Below are positions 1 through 10,800 of a stretch of DNA of 64,000 nt, in pieces. Every line of letters begins with the position of its first letter. The first letter of the stretch is position 1. The DNA is taken from assembly GCF_009795715.1 (NCBI RefSeq), contig NZ_WTCR01000011.1, positions 115,925 to 179,924 on the forward strand, read 5' to 3'. The notes beneath the pieces were generated by a model. That model saw only the letters and a program-made list of their open reading frames with translations. It was not told the origin of the DNA and searched no databases. Source of the stretch: Labilibaculum euxinicum (lineage in GTDB: Bacteria > Bacteroidota > Bacteroidia > Bacteroidales > Marinifilaceae). The position numbers and the translations under genes are program-made.

Positions 1-2356
1 GTGATAATTCCATAATCTCCTCTTGTCCGGATACTTCCAATAACATATCAATACTCAATTGATATTCCTTATAAATCCAATTCCAAAATTCACCAAATTC
101 TTCATCTTTTTGCATGTATTGTGTTAATGAAAAATATGATTTGCTTATTGACTGCATACTGTTCTCAACCAAAGTTCTAAAAAACAGAGAATTCTGATAC
201 AGACTCTTACACCCTTCCATTCGTCCTTCTTCTTTCAATCTCTTTATAGATGCTCCAACACCAAAAAAACCAGGTACATTTTGCTTCATCTGACTCCAGG
301 CTCCTACAAAAGGAATTGCCCGCAAATCTTCAAAATTTAATTCCGCTGATGCATTTCGTTTACTGGGACGACTTCCAATTTTTGCTTCTCCGTAGTATTT
401 CAAAGCACTCATTTTCTCTAAATAAGGCACAAACTTATCCGATGATTTAAATCGCTGATATTCTTCCAGACTGTATTGCGAAAGAGCCTCCATTATTTCT
501 CTGTCTTCTGTGCTGAATTGTTTACTTTGATCCTCGAACAGACGATTTCCCAATCCAGCGGTAATCAGTAATTCCTGATAATATTTAGCCGATGCCTTGG
601 TTCCAAACTTCGAACTAATCGTCTGCCCTTGAATGGTTACCTGTATTTCCTGATTTTCGATATTATTCCCAAGAGAAGAATAGAATTTGTGTGTGTTTCC
701 TCCTCCTCGTGCCGGAGGTCCCCCGCGTCCATCAAAAAAGACAACTACAATTCCCTTTTCGCGCGCCAATCGGGTAATATTTTCTTTTGCTTTGTAAATG
801 CTCCAATTTGCTGAAAAGTAACCCCCATCTTTGGTTCCGTCCGAAAAGCCAAGCATAATGGTTTGCTTCTTTCCTCTCGAAACCAAATGCTGATAGTATA
901 CCTTATTTTCAAACAACTCCCTCATTGTTTCATCGGCTTTCGACAAATCATCAATCGTTTCGAATAACGGTACAATATCTAATGGCAAAGAATCTTCCCA
1001 GGCACAAAGCTTAGCCATAGCATAAACCCGGGCTACATCAACAGAAGACTGACAATTACTGATAATAAATCGATTACATGCCAACTCCCCATTTCTTTCC
1101 TGAATCTCTTTTATGGTGGAAAAAACACTTATTGTATCTCTGCTCACCTTATCTTCAGTTTTAAAATAGCTAACTGATCCTTTTACTTCAAATAAACTTT
1201 CAATAGAAACATCGCCAATTTGATTCGTTAAAAAGGTAGAAGATTTACACAAAACATCAAAAGCTTTACCAATAATCCGACTATCCTGCCGGATGTCAAT
1301 ATTAGCAAAATGAGAACCAAACAGTTTCACTTTATTCTGAAACTTTCTCAATAAATCGAGAAAGAAACCATCGTGTTGCTCCACTAATATTTTCTCAATT
1401 TTATTTAAACAATCAGTAATCTCAGCAAGAGAGATTCCTGCACTTTTATCACTATCATTCAAAGCAGTAAGAACCCTTTCTTCCAAGTTCACAATTAACT
1501 CATACACACCTTTAAAGCTTAAGCGCCTGCGCAAAAGTCTCAAATCTTTGTAATAATTCAAAAACAAAATATACCGAAGTCTTTCTGCAACTTTCAGTGT
1601 TGTTTCAGTATTTACATAAGGATTTCCATCACGGTCGCCTCCCGGCCAAAAACCAAATGAGATTACAGAACCAACCTTTTCATTAGAAAAGTCTTCGCTT
1701 TTTAACAATTCTGAATACAAATCGGAAGCCGACTGATAAAATATATTCTCAAGATACCAGCTCAAACTTTTTGCTTCATCATATGGTGTAGGACGTTCCT
1801 TCTTAAAAAACGGTGTTTTCCCCAACTGGGTAAGCAATAACTTAATTTGAAGCAAATCGCTTTTTTGAATGGCTTTTATCAAATCATTGATAATGGCAAG
1901 AACAGTGCTGGGATAAAATTGCGTAGGATGAGCAGTTAACACAACCCGCACAGCAAAATGTTCTAAATCATTTTTTAAATCCTCCCATTTGCCGGTTTGT
2001 TTGATCTTCGACTTTAATGCTTTCAAACTGCCGGCACCATCTAAATCATTCATTTTGCCAAAGACTGCATCCTCCACTGCATCCAGCAAAACCACCTGTC
2101 TTTCGATGTAATGAATTACCCGAAACATGAAATCAAATTCTTCCTCCTCTGTTTTAAAGGAGGTTTGCTTCTCAAAAAAATCCTCGAATATTTCAACCGG
2201 TGATTTTCCTGTCTCCAATCCCTTCGAGCATTCTTCTTTTAAAATGGGAATTAATATTCCCGTTTTATGAATACCATCCAATGGCAATGTCAAAAATATA
2301 CTGTTGTACAATTTGTACTTTAAATCAACTTCATTTTGAAATTTCTCTGATCTCAT
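1..2356 (-). CDS. ppc: Phosphoenolpyruvate carboxylase, 3' end cut by window edge
   Basis: Carboxylates phosphoenolpyruvate to oxaloacetate, an anaplerotic cytosolic step. Translating the minus strand from ATG at 2356 gives about 785 residues without a stop before the edge; family members are roughly 850-930 residues, so the C-terminal part is missing. The catalytic His motif LTAHPTQ lies at about residues 141-147 (His143), GFWPGGDRDGNP at about 235-245, then FDGRGGPPARGGG (the mobile loop, in a DGRGGPPARGG form rather than the enterobacterial HGRGGSIGRGG form), and IGSRPSKR followed by LRAIPFVGAWSQ. All landmark motifs are intact, so the gene appears functional. It is divergent from the glgB-like gene at 2629. 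Confidence 0.93.
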   Translation of the reverse strand, partial: MRSEKFQNEVDLKYKLYNSIFLTLPLDGIHKTGILIPILKEECSKGLETGKSPVEIFEDFFEKQTSFKTEEEEFDFMFRVIHYIERQVVLLDAVEDAVFGKMNDLDGAGSLKALKSKIKQTGKWEDLKNDLEHFAVRVVLTAHPTQFYPSTVLAIINDLIKAIQKSDLLQIKLLLTQLGKTPFFKKERPTPYDEAKSLSWYLENIFYQSASDLYSELLKSEDFSNEKVGSVISFGFWPGGDRDGNPYVNTETTLKVAERLRYILFLNYYKDLRLLRRRLSFKGVYELIVNLEERVLTALNDSDKSAGISLAEITDCLNKIEKILVEQHDGFFLDLLRKFQNKVKLFGSHFANIDIRQDSRIIGKAFDVLCKSSTFLTNQIGDVSIESLFEVKGSVSYFKTEDKVSRDTISVFSTIKEIQERNGELACNRFIISNCQSSVDVARVYAMAKLCAWEDSLPLDIVPLFETIDDLSKADETMRELFENKVYYQHLVSRGKKQTIMLGFSDGTKDGGYFSANWSIYKAKENITRLAREKGIVVVFFDGRGGPPARGGGNTHKFYSSLGNNIENQEIQVTIQGQTISSKFGTKASAKYYQELLITAGLGNRLFEDQSKQFSTEDREIMEALSQYSLEEYQRFKSSDKFVPYLEKMSALKYYGEAKIGSRPSKRNASAELNFEDLRAIPFVGAWSQMKQNVPGFFGVGASIKRLKEEGRMEGCKSLYQNSLFFRTLVENSMQSISKSYFSLTQYMQKDEEFGEFWNWIYKEYQLSIDMLLEVSGQEEIMELS

Positions 2357-2628
2357 ATAATTATATTTCTCCCCCGTACATATACATATATTAATTGATC
2401 CGATTAAGATAAGAAAACAGATTGAAATTTAACGAGGAGATAAACTATTTTCAGAAATATTTGCTGCTGGACGGGGACTGCTGCATTCACACAACTCAAC
2501 CTCTTTATCAGCAAGGAAAAAATCTCAAAAACTTCACTCCTTTTTAAAATAATTGCATCAGATAAATTGTATCTTTAAACTTGTTGCACCAACAACTTAC
2601 TTCCTAATCCGGAACTCTTATACCGCTT

Positions 2629-4641
2629 ATGATTAAACATCTTAAAATAGTTGACTCGGATCCCATGTTATACGATTATCAATATGTGATTCAAAAAAGA
2701 TTAAATGCAGCTTTCCAAAAGGAAAAGGAACTAACAGAAACTACGCTTTCAGCCTTTGCCAATGGACATCATTATTATGGTCTCCATCAAGATTCTGAAA
2801 ACTGGATTATTCGGGAATGGGTTCCAAATGCCGATAAAATGTATCTTATTGGTGAATTTTCGAACTGGCAAAAGCAAACAAACTATCAATTCGAAAGAAT
2901 TGCCAATGGTAATTTTGAGTTGAAACTGCCGTTAGCTTCACTAAAACAAGCTGATTTATATAAATTACTGATTTATTGGCCGGGAGGAAAAGGAGAACGT
3001 ATTCCTGTTTGGTGCACACGAGTGGTACAAGATCCTGATACACTTATTTATTCAGCTCAAGTGTGGCAAAACGAAAAGCCTTTTGAATGGAAATTTGATA
3101 CCAATAGAGTCAAATACAAATCGCCTCTTATTTATGAAGCCCATATTGGAATGGCTACAGAAAAAGAAAGCGTTGGCACTTATAAGGAATTTCGTGAACT
3201 CGTATTGCCCAGAATTCACCGCGCCGGTTACAATACCATACAATTAATGGCCATTCAGGAACATCCGTACTATGGCTCTTTTGGATATCATGTTTCCAGC
3301 TTATTCGCAGCATCTTCCCGCTTCGGAACGCCCGAAGAATTGAAACAACTAATTGATGCAGCACATTCCTTAGGCATTATGGTGATTATGGATATCGTTC
3401 ACTCGCATGCAGTAAAAAATGAACTGGAAGGCATTGGTAATTTCGATGGTTCGCCACATCAATTTTTTCATGCAGATGAACGAAGAGAACACATAGCATG
3501 GGATTCTTTGTGTTACAATTATGGGAAAAATGAAGTTCTTCACCTTCTGTTATCCAATATTAAATACTGGTTGGAAGAATATCATTTCGATGGATATCGT
3601 TTTGATGGCGTGACAAGTATGCTTTACTACGATCATGGTTTATCGAGAGATTTTACAAGCTATGAAATGTATTTTGACGGCGGACAAGATGAGGATGCAA
3701 TTTGCTACCTAAGCTTAGCCAACAAGTTGATTCACGAATACAATCCCAATGCGATTAGTGTTGCAGAAGAAATGAGCGGATATCCCGGCTTAGCATCTTC
3801 TTTGGAGGATGGAGGCTTGGGTTTTGATTTTAGATTAGCCATGGGAATTCCCGATTATTGGATCAAGCTGATTAAGGAAACACATGATGAAGACTGGAAT
3901 GTAGGCAATATCTTTTACGAATTATCCAACAAACGAGCCGAAGAAAAAACCATTAGCTATGCAGAATCTCACGATCAGGCTTTGGTTGGCGACCAAACGC
4001 TTATTTTCCGTTTAATTGAAAAATCAATGTATGACAGCATGGACAAATCAAGCGTAAACTTGGTGGTCGACCGTGGAATTGCTCTTCATAAATTGATTCG
4101 ATTGCTGACACTTTCCTGTTCTGGAAACGGCTACCTAAATTTTATGGGAAATGAATTCGGACATCCCGAATGGATTGATTTCCCCCGTTTAGGTAACAAT
4201 TGGTCCTACAAACATGCGCGGCGACAATGGAGTTTGGTCGACAATCATCTCTTGCGCTTCGAAGATTTAAATGAGTTTGATAAAGATATGATTGCTCTGC
4301 AAAACAGAGAGGAATTCATTAACGAACCCTATATCAATTGTGTTCAATCCGATCAGCAAAATCAAATTTTGGCTATTCTGAGAAAAGATTTACTTTTCGT
4401 TTTCAACCTCAATCCAAGCGAATCATTTACCTATTATGGAATTCCTGCAAAATCAGGTAAATATCAGCTTGTGCTTAATTCAGACGAGAAAAAATATGGT
4501 GGCTTCGATCGTGTGGATGGCAGCCTGCTTTACTATTCCAAACCTGAAGCTTCAATGTCGAAAAACCACAGGGTATATCTTTATTTACCAAGCAGAACAG
4601 CTTTAGTATTCAAGTATATTCCTTCAAAAAGTATCTTTTAA
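2629..4641 (+). CDS. glgB: 1,4-alpha-glucan branching enzyme, GH13 (eukaryotic-like type)
   Basis: Makes alpha-1,6 branches in glycogen. The 670-residue protein has an N-terminal CBM48-like beta domain (WVPNADKMYLIGEFSNW, about residues 64-80), a GH13 barrel and a C-terminal beta domain. Catalytic residues are visible: nucleophile Asp326 in YRFDGVTSMLY, acid/base Glu380 in VAEEMSGYPG, and His448-Asp449 in AESHDQALVGDQ. GYHVSSLFAASSRFGTPEELK and the motif spacing match the eukaryotic-like GH13_8 branching enzymes rather than E. coli GlgB. It ends two bases before the next GH13 gene, so the two are probably co-transcribed and, with the cluster at 7.9-16.8 kb, serve glycogen metabolism. Confidence 0.9.
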   Translation: MIKHLKIVDSDPMLYDYQYVIQKRLNAAFQKEKELTETTLSAFANGHHYYGLHQDSENWIIREWVPNADKMYLIGEFSNWQKQTNYQFERIANGNFELKLPLASLKQADLYKLLIYWPGGKGERIPVWCTRVVQDPDTLIYSAQVWQNEKPFEWKFDTNRVKYKSPLIYEAHIGMATEKESVGTYKEFRELVLPRIHRAGYNTIQLMAIQEHPYYGSFGYHVSSLFAASSRFGTPEELKQLIDAAHSLGIMVIMDIVHSHAVKNELEGIGNFDGSPHQFFHADERREHIAWDSLCYNYGKNEVLHLLLSNIKYWLEEYHFDGYRFDGVTSMLYYDHGLSRDFTSYEMYFDGGQDEDAICYLSLANKLIHEYNPNAISVAEEMSGYPGLASSLEDGGLGFDFRLAMGIPDYWIKLIKETHDEDWNVGNIFYELSNKRAEEKTISYAESHDQALVGDQTLIFRLIEKSMYDSMDKSSVNLVVDRGIALHKLIRLLTLSCSGNGYLNFMGNEFGHPEWIDFPRLGNNWSYKHARRQWSLVDNHLLRFEDLNEFDKDMIALQNREEFINEPYINCVQSDQQNQILAILRKDLLFVFNLNPSESFTYYGIPAKSGKYQLVLNSDEKKYGGFDRVDGSLLYYSKPEASMSKNHRVYLYLPSRTALVFKYIPSKSIF

Positions 4642-4643
4642 AT

Positions 4644-6344
4644 ATGAGCATTCCCAAACCAATTATATATCAATTGCTTCCTCGTTTATTTGGAAATAAA
4701 AACACGAAGCCTGTTGTTGATGGTTCCCGAAGCGAAAATGGAACCGGAAAGTTCAATGACATCATCAATACTGCACTCCAGGAAATAAAAAAACTTGGAA
4801 TTACTCATGTTTGGTATACCGGAATCATCGAGCATGCGATTGTTGAGGCTTATCCTGATGCTGGAATCCCTCATGGAAATCCATTAGTGATTAAAGGAAA
4901 AGCAGGATCTCCATATGCAATTAAAGATTACTACGATGTAAATCCAGATCTGGCCGAGGATGTAGATGAAAGAATGCTGGAGTTTCAAAATCTTGTTGCG
5001 AGAACCCATCAGAACGATATGAAGGTGATTATCGATTTTGTTCCCAATCATTTGGCCCGGGAATATCATTCGGATGCAAAACCGGAAGGTATTTCTGATT
5101 TCGGTGACCAAGATGATGGCAGTAAAGCATTTTCGGCCACTAACAACTTCTACTATCTACCGCACCAACAATTGCATCTGTCTGATGAAATAAGAAATCG
5201 GTTTCCGAATACAGATTATCAGGAATATCCTGCAAAGGCAACCGGAAATGATCAATTTACTGCCCATCCGCAACTAAACGATTGGTACGAAACCGTTAAG
5301 CTAAATTATGGTGTCGATTATCAGAATGGGCACTCCGCTCATTTTGATCCAATTCCAGATACTTGGTTGAAAATGAAAGACATTTTGCTCTATTGGGCAA
5401 AAAAAGAAATTGATGGTTTCCGTTGTGATATGGCAGAAATGGTACCCGTAGAATTTTGGCAGTGGGTAATTGGGGAAATAAAATCAGCATTTCCTGATAT
5501 CCTTTTTATTGCCGAAGTATACAATCCTTATTTATACGAAACCTATATTAAAAACGGAAAATTCGATTACCTGTACGACAAAGTAGGTTTGTATGACACT
5601 CTTAAAGGAGTAATTCGCGGAGAACGTGCAGCCAGAGATATTTCACAATGCTGGCAATCCTTAAACAATCTGGACGAATACATGCTTCGGTTTCTGGAAA
5701 ATCATGATGAACAAAGAATTGCTTCGCCCTATTTTGCTTCCGATCCTATTAAAGCCCTTCCGGGGATGATGCTGTCGCTTTGTATGCACCGAGGACCTGT
5801 GATGATATATTCGGGACAGGAATTTGCTGAAACAGGAATGGAAATATCCGGTTATAGTGGTTCTGACGGGCGATCTACCATATTCGATTACTGGAATTTG
5901 CCAGAACACCAAAAATGGATGAATGATGGCAGATTTGATGGTGAATTATTATCTGATCGGCAAAAAAAACTGCAAACAGCCTATCATGACATTCTAAAAT
6001 ATGCACAACTGCCCGCTATCGTCTTTGGTGAATTTTATGATATAATGTGGCAAAACACGGATTCAAACATCTTTAATTCGGATAAAGTTTACGCTTTTTT
6101 GCGGCATACCGTAAATCAAAAACTATTAGTGATTTGCAATTTCGATGATCACACACAGCATTTGCAAGTAAAAATACCAACACACGCACTGGAAACAATG
6201 AAGATTCAACGTCCGCTAGAATTGTGTTTTGTTAATAAACAATCAAATGCTGAGCATAGGCTTACCTGCGAAGAAGCATCTGAAAAAGGATTGTCTCTAA
6301 ATGTTTCGGGCTATCAATATTTGCTGTTCGAAATTAGAAACTAA
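4644..6344 (+). CDS. Alpha-amylase family protein (GH13)
   Basis: A 566-residue GH13 enzyme, probably intracellular since it starts MSIPKPIIYQLLPRLFG with no signal peptide. Conserved barrel motifs are present: IIDFVPNHLA, nucleophile Asp262 in GFRCDMAEMVP, acid/base Glu291 in FIAEVYNPYLY, and Asp355 in ENHDEQRI. It likely hydrolyses or rearranges alpha-1,4-glucans released from glycogen; exact specificity cannot be told from sequence. It starts two bases after the branching enzyme stop codon, which indicates translational coupling. A pullulanase-like or transferase activity is possible. Confidence 0.87.
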   Translation: MSIPKPIIYQLLPRLFGNKNTKPVVDGSRSENGTGKFNDIINTALQEIKKLGITHVWYTGIIEHAIVEAYPDAGIPHGNPLVIKGKAGSPYAIKDYYDVNPDLAEDVDERMLEFQNLVARTHQNDMKVIIDFVPNHLAREYHSDAKPEGISDFGDQDDGSKAFSATNNFYYLPHQQLHLSDEIRNRFPNTDYQEYPAKATGNDQFTAHPQLNDWYETVKLNYGVDYQNGHSAHFDPIPDTWLKMKDILLYWAKKEIDGFRCDMAEMVPVEFWQWVIGEIKSAFPDILFIAEVYNPYLYETYIKNGKFDYLYDKVGLYDTLKGVIRGERAARDISQCWQSLNNLDEYMLRFLENHDEQRIASPYFASDPIKALPGMMLSLCMHRGPVMIYSGQEFAETGMEISGYSGSDGRSTIFDYWNLPEHQKWMNDGRFDGELLSDRQKKLQTAYHDILKYAQLPAIVFGEFYDIMWQNTDSNIFNSDKVYAFLRHTVNQKLLVICNFDDHTQHLQVKIPTHALETMKIQRPLELCFVNKQSNAEHRLTCEEASEKGLSLNVSGYQYLLFEIRN

Positions 6345-6509
6345 AAAAATCACTGATTTATATACTGTTATTGCAATTAATTGAGTGAATAGATCGTATT
6401 ATCATCAGTAATTGTACTACGTTTACACAATTTTTAAAAATCAACTGCGAAATAAACATTGCTTAGGAGTTTGACCTTGGTTTTGCGAAACGCGAAAAAC
6501 AAATAAGGA

Positions 6510-7607
6510 ATGTTAAAAAACGAATTAGAGCTGATCATATCAGGTCAAAAAATATCAGTAAACAGACCAGAACCAATTGTTGCAGATATCGATGTGGTTC
6601 CCTACAAAAGACGTATGGATCCTATGGATGCCGTAGATGCACTTATTGAAGGCTATTCGGTTTTAATTGTTGATTACTATAGCAGCGGACTTGCTGTACT
6701 CAGCGAATTAAAAAAACATCTGGAGAAAAAATATACGGATCAATCGTTTAAGGGACAACGTGAATTGCGCAAAACTTATCGCGAGCTTTCTCATAAATTA
6801 CTTCTGCACATAACAAACAACAAACTCACCGTTAGAAAAGCTCCGGAAATTGGCTGGTTAGAAACTCTATATCCCGATTTTACTGAATTTCTGCTGCCAT
6901 TTTCTCAGGTTCAAGGATTAAACAGTTCGTGGCAGTGGTACAACAAAGGTATTTTCATTCCTGTTATCGACAGAAAAATACATCCGTTTTATGGCACTTA
7001 CTTCCCAACCCGATTTGAACATTTAAAACTATTCGACAAGTGGTTGGAACGTTACAAGGGAGAAAAAAAATCTGCTATTGATGTTGGAATTGGATCCGGT
7101 ATTTTAAGTTTTCAACTGTTGAAGCGTGGTTTTCAGAAGGTTTGTGGTACCGATAACAATCCAAATGCGATTATTGGCTTAACACAAAGTCTGAAAAAAA
7201 GTAAATTAAACTCGAAAATAGAACTTCTATTCGGAGATTTATTTGCCCAAAACGACAGCAAATCAGATTTAATTGTATTTAATCCGCCCTGGTTGCCGGC
7301 ATCAAACAAATCGGAAGGAATCGACAATGCAATCTACTATGAAAAGGATTTGTTTCCACGCTTTTTTGCAGAAGCAAAAAAACACACCAGACTTAATGGC
7401 CGTGTTGTAATTCTGTTTTCAAATCTGGCACAAATTACCAATCAGAAGGAAAGTCATCCTATCGAAAAGGAATTGGCTGAAGGCGGTCGTTTTGAAAAAG
7501 AATTACTTTTGCATAAAAAAGTAAGATCAGCTTCGAAGAACACAAAAAGAAATCAAAATTGGCGCCACGAAGAAATGATTGAACTATGGGTATTAAAATT
7601 GCTTTAA
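6510..7607 (+). CDS. Class I SAM-dependent methyltransferase with NPPW motif
   Basis: A 365-residue protein whose second half is a Rossmann methyltransferase: motif I VGIGSGILSF at about residue 190, an acidic motif II in GTDNNP, and the catalytic NPPW motif in IVFNPPWLPAS, as in enzymes that methylate planar nitrogens (PrmC/HemK, RsmC and TrmN6 relatives). The N-terminal 160 residues are not recognised; they may bind the substrate (RNA or protein). Substrate unknown. It follows the amylase after 165 bases that contain a GC-poor hairpin-like stretch, so operon membership is uncertain. Confidence 0.75.
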   Translation: MLKNELELIISGQKISVNRPEPIVADIDVVPYKRRMDPMDAVDALIEGYSVLIVDYYSSGLAVLSELKKHLEKKYTDQSFKGQRELRKTYRELSHKLLLHITNNKLTVRKAPEIGWLETLYPDFTEFLLPFSQVQGLNSSWQWYNKGIFIPVIDRKIHPFYGTYFPTRFEHLKLFDKWLERYKGEKKSAIDVGIGSGILSFQLLKRGFQKVCGTDNNPNAIIGLTQSLKKSKLNSKIELLFGDLFAQNDSKSDLIVFNPPWLPASNKSEGIDNAIYYEKDLFPRFFAEAKKHTRLNGRVVILFSNLAQITNQKESHPIEKELAEGGRFEKELLLHKKVRSASKNTKRNQNWRHEEMIELWVLKLL

Positions 7608-7705
7608 CCAAACACACAAAAAATATTAAATGCCAATTTATTTCGTAAATTTGAAATAACACTTTATAAGTAATAAAATAGAAACTTAATTTTAATATAA
7701 ATATC

Positions 7706-7810
7706 ATGGCTAAGTCACAAGACGCTAAGAAAAACGTGAAAAAGGAATCGACAAAAACGGCGAAAGAAAAAAAAGAAGAAAAAAGAGAGAAAAAAGCTAA
7801 TAAAAAATAA
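7706..7810 (+). CDS. Small lysine-rich basic protein (34 residues)
   Basis: ATG at 7706 opens a 34-codon frame beginning MAKSQDAKKNVKKES; nearly half of the residues are Lys and the tail is KKEEKREKKANKK. It resembles, from memory, short MAKS/MGKS-type lysine-rich proteins and N-terminal tails of cold-shock proteins in Bacteroidota that bind nucleic acid; this is not verified. A TAAATTTG promoter -7-like element lies at 7646-7653 and a strong terminator follows 20 bases after the stop, so the gene forms a compact single-gene transcription unit, which supports it being real. Confidence 0.6.
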   Translation: MAKSQDAKKNVKKESTKTAKEKKEEKREKKANKK

Positions 7811-7830
7811 TTTCATTTATTCTAAATACA

Positions 7831-7867
7831 AAAAAAGGCTGTTTCAAAATTGGAACAGCCTTTTTTC
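7831..7867. terminator. Bidirectional intrinsic terminator
   Basis: GGCTGTTTC (7837-7845) pairs with GGAACAGCC (7852-7860), extended by an A run on the left and a T run on the right, so it can terminate in both directions. It separates the convergent small basic protein gene and the synthase-phosphorylase gene. Confidence 0.9.
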
Positions 7868-7880
7868 ATAATATTTTATT

Positions 7881-10800
7881 CTAAATCCATTTCACATAGT
7901 TAAAATCCTGACGATGAGGAAGGTTGCAATTACACGCATACATTCTCAATCCAAAATCGAAGATCCCCGGATCATTCAACACCAAATCCAAACGATAGAA
8001 GGCCAGTGAATCCACCTTCCGGTCAAGAATTAACGGTTCTGTACGAATTGGGCCAGGTTTTTGAGCATCTATGGTAGCTCTTAGTACCAATTCAACGCAA
8101 ATATCTTCATCGATCAAATCCTTTAAATCAAGTGCTGCTTCCACATGATAATTTTCACCTGACAAGTATTTGTGCTTAGGAGTACTTGGTGCATCCACAG
8201 AAACCACTTCAATTTTATCCCATGAAGCAAGAATTTTCTTTTTCCAATTGGCAGTATCTTTTGCCATTTCATAGTCTCCCTCCTTCAATTTTAGAACACG
8301 TTGATGCATTTTACTGTAAAAACGATCTTTATAATCGTCAATCATACGCTTGGTTGTATATTCCGGTGCAATTTCAGCAATACATTTTTTAACGTACTGA
8401 ATCCAATCAACCGGAATGTTGTTCTCATCACGCTTATAGTATAGAGGTATTATTTCATTTTCGAACATTGAATAAATTGTCTGCGCATCCAATTCATCCT
8501 GAAACGATTGACTTTCATAGGTTCTGTCATCGGTCAGTGCCCATCCTGCTCCTTCACGATAACCTTCCAGCCACCATCCGTCAAGTACACTAAAATTAAG
8601 AACTCCATTCATAACAGCCTTTTCACCCGATGTTCCGGAAGCTTCCAGCGGACGGGTTGGCGTGTTCATCCAGATATCAACACCTTTAACCAAGCGCTGT
8701 CCCAATTCCATGTCATAATTCTCAAGGAATAAAATTTTCCCTTCAAATTCAGGACGACGAGACACATCAACAATGCGTTTAATTAAATCCTGTCCTGCTT
8801 TATCTGCAGGATGTGCTTTTCCTGCAAAAATAAATTGCACCGGTTTTTCAGGATTATTTAAGAGTTCGGCCAATCGGTCTATATCACTAAATAATAAATG
8901 CGCACGCTTATAAGTAGCGAATCGGCGGGCAAATCCAATGGTAAGAGCATTCTCATCTATCGAATCCATTATCTCAACTAAAGAACGGGGATCCTCATAT
9001 CTTTTGATCCAGTTCTTTTGGAAACGATCTTTCGCGAAATCAATCAATTTTTTACGCAATACATTTTTAATGCTCCAAATTTTTTCATCAGCAACATCGT
9101 ATATTTTTTTCCAATATTCTTTGTTCGACAAATCATTTAAGAATCCTTCATCGAATTCCTGTTCGTGCAAAGTTCTCCATTCTTTTGCAGTCCAGCTAGG
9201 ATAATGCACTCCATTTGTTACGTACCCAATATGCAATTCCTCAGGAAAATATCCCTGATAAAGATTATTGAACATTTCCTGAGAAATCTTGCCGTGAAGC
9301 ATACTTACTCCGTTCATGGCAACCGATGTATTGGCTGCCAAGTTACTCATCGAAAACCTCTCGTTATAATCCAAAGGATTTACTCTTCCCAAAGCAAGGA
9401 ATTGATCCCATCCTAATTTCAGTTTCTCAGGAACATAAGACAGATAATGTCTGATCATATCAGGAGAAAAAGTATCATGTCCGGCTGGTACCGGCGTATG
9501 TGTAGTAAAAAGGGAGGAAGCTCTTACAATTTCCAAAGCCACTTCGTATTGATAACCATCAGAAATCAGATTGATCAATCTCTCTACATTTATTAATGCG
9601 GCATGTCCCTCGTTGCAATGATACAAGTCAGGTTGAATATCAATAGCATCGAGAGTTTTGATACCTCCCATTCCCAAAAGAATTTCCTGCTTAATCCGGT
9701 GATCCCAGTCGCCGCCATATAATTGATGAGTTAAAGAACGATCTCTCTCATCATTCATTTCGGTTTCGGTATCCAAAAGATATAAGGAAATTCTACCCAC
9801 TTCAACCTTCCATATTTTTGCTGTAACAGTTCTTCCTTCCAAAGAAAGGGAAATGGTTTTTGCAAATCCTGAACTATCTCTCACCCTTACAATTGGCAAC
9901 TGAGAAAATTTTTGTTCGTCCAGCTCAACCAACTGCTCGCCATTTAAAGATAAACGCTGGGTAAAGTATCCAAACCGATACATAAAACCAACCGCAACCA
10001 TATCCACATTAGAGTCACTGGCTTCTTTTAAATAATCGCCCGCCAATATTCCCAATCCTCCGGAATAAATCTTCAGGTTATTATTTAAACCGTACTCCAT
10101 GCTGAAATAAGCAATCTTAGGTTGTCCTTCGGCCGGTTTTACGGCCATATAGTTTTTGAATTCCTGAATTACAGCATTATAACTCTGCATAAAAGACTCA
10201 TTAGCCGCCAATTCCTTCATTCGTGCACTTGACACTTGCTTAAGCAGTAGAATTGGATTCTTTTTGCAATTATGCCACAACTTAGGATCCACCGATTCGT
10301 AAAGGTCGATGGCTTTATAATTCCAGCACCACCATAAATTTTTAGATAATTCCTCTAAACCAAGCAATTCCTTTGGAAGATTGGTCTCAATAATTAATTT
10401 CCGCCAACTTATCTGATTACTTTTTGGTACGTTCAAATGATTTTCAACCAAAACCTGCACAGGTGATTCGTTTTCCTTTTTCATATTATTTTTGATTGCT
10501 AATTCGTAAGCCTTGTAATAATTTCCAATAAAATTCTTCCATAATGTCTTTTTAGCAATGCTGGCTGCATTTTCCCTGCACCGAATTACATTATCCTCTG
10601 ATTTTGTTGCAAAATTAAATATCTGAGAAGAAATATTTCCTACAACTTCTTTTCGATTGGAATCATTTCGTTCCACAACTGCAACGCCGCCTTTGTCTGC
10701 CTCTCCAATCATTTGAACCCATTGTCCAAATCCGGATAATGAAGTTGTTATGGTAGGAACACTAAAGGCAACACTCTCCATTGGAGTATATCCCCAAGGT

